Shown one piece after another: positions 63,946 through 64,000 of a stretch of 64,000 bases of DNA. Numbering within the stretch: the stretch's first letter is position 1; each line of letters opens with the position of its first letter. The stretch is from Methylopila sp. Yamaguchi (lineage in GTDB: Bacteria > Pseudomonadota > Alphaproteobacteria > Rhizobiales > Methylopilaceae): the NCBI RefSeq assembly GCF_002897035.1, contig NZ_BAUX01000002.1, positions 248,001 to 312,000 of the forward strand, in the 5' to 3' direction. The position numbers and the translations under genes were made by a program. The notes below the pieces were generated by a model, which ran no database searches, was not told the DNA's origin, and was given only the letters and a program-made list of their open reading frames with translations.

Positions 63946-64000
63946 AACGCTCTCCTAATCCTGCGGGAAACCCTTCGCCAGCGTCAGAAGACGCGGCAAA

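Noticed and set aside
63946-64000. rpsH at the right edge
   Set aside because: Gene order predicts it, but the last bases show only the spacer with the rplF ribosome-binding site and no recognisable S8 C-terminus or stop.

Overview
The window is about 69 % GC and reads as chromosome of an alphaproteobacterium, most likely a member of the Hyphomicrobiales (Rhizobiales), perhaps near Methylopila/Hansschlegelia-type methylotrophs. Support: an Atp12-type F1 assembly chaperone, a Usg-family protein, OpgG/OpgH, an oxygen-dependent cobalamin cluster, a CtrA-type TTAA-N7-TTAA box, an EcfG-type GGAAC-N16-CGTT promoter, dispersed hairpin repeats of rhizobial style, and the spc/alpha ribosomal gene order with secY-adk. 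The genus is a guess. I saw no rRNA or tRNA gene, CRISPR array, IS element or prophage.

Region 1 (1-6.6 kb, +) is a redox/transport module. It holds the 3' part of a HEAT-repeat protein, a Crp/Fnr regulator behind an FNR/FixK-like box, a NitT/TauT-type ABC importer whose binding protein carries a NosL-like C-terminal domain, then the 7Fe ferredoxin FdxA and a ferredoxin-NADP+ reductase, closed by a strong terminator. The substrate is unknown. A soluble tandem-PAS chemoreceptor follows on the other strand.

Region 2 (8.5-21.3 kb) is an aerobic cobalamin cluster split over both strands: cobQ, cobD, a DUF1636 protein, cobB-cobA, cobK, cobL-cobM, a cbiG-cobJ fusion, cobI, cobH and cobG. Together they cover most steps from uroporphyrinogen III to hydrogenobyrinate a,c-diamide, plus cobyric acid and cobinamide formation. 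CobF and the cobaltochelatase/adenosylation/nucleotide-loop genes are not here. Two repeat elements sit in front of cobL.

Region 3 (21.3-29.7 kb) has an AtzG/AtzE-like amidase pair, a membrane-anchored stress-type protein behind an EcfG-like promoter, an orphan Bug-type binding protein, an MltB-type lytic transglycosylase and ureDABC without ureEFG. A possible CtrA-controlled small protein follows.

Region 4 (29.7-54 kb) is mixed envelope and metabolic chromosome: psd-pssA, opgGH, a GH3 beta-glucosidase, a beta-hydroxyacid dehydrogenase, usg, a HigBA-like toxin-antitoxin pair with an apparently leaderless promoter, an Fe-S photolyase, rpiA, two HAD phosphatases, Atp12, a DMT permease, a PAP2 phosphatase, an orphan Gly-rich protein, a pseudouridine synthase and a ParD-ParE-CrcB gene chain with stop/start overlaps.

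Region 5 (54-64 kb, -) is rarA and a Deg protease followed by the spc/alpha ribosomal operons (rplF to rplQ), cut by the right edge just before rpsH.
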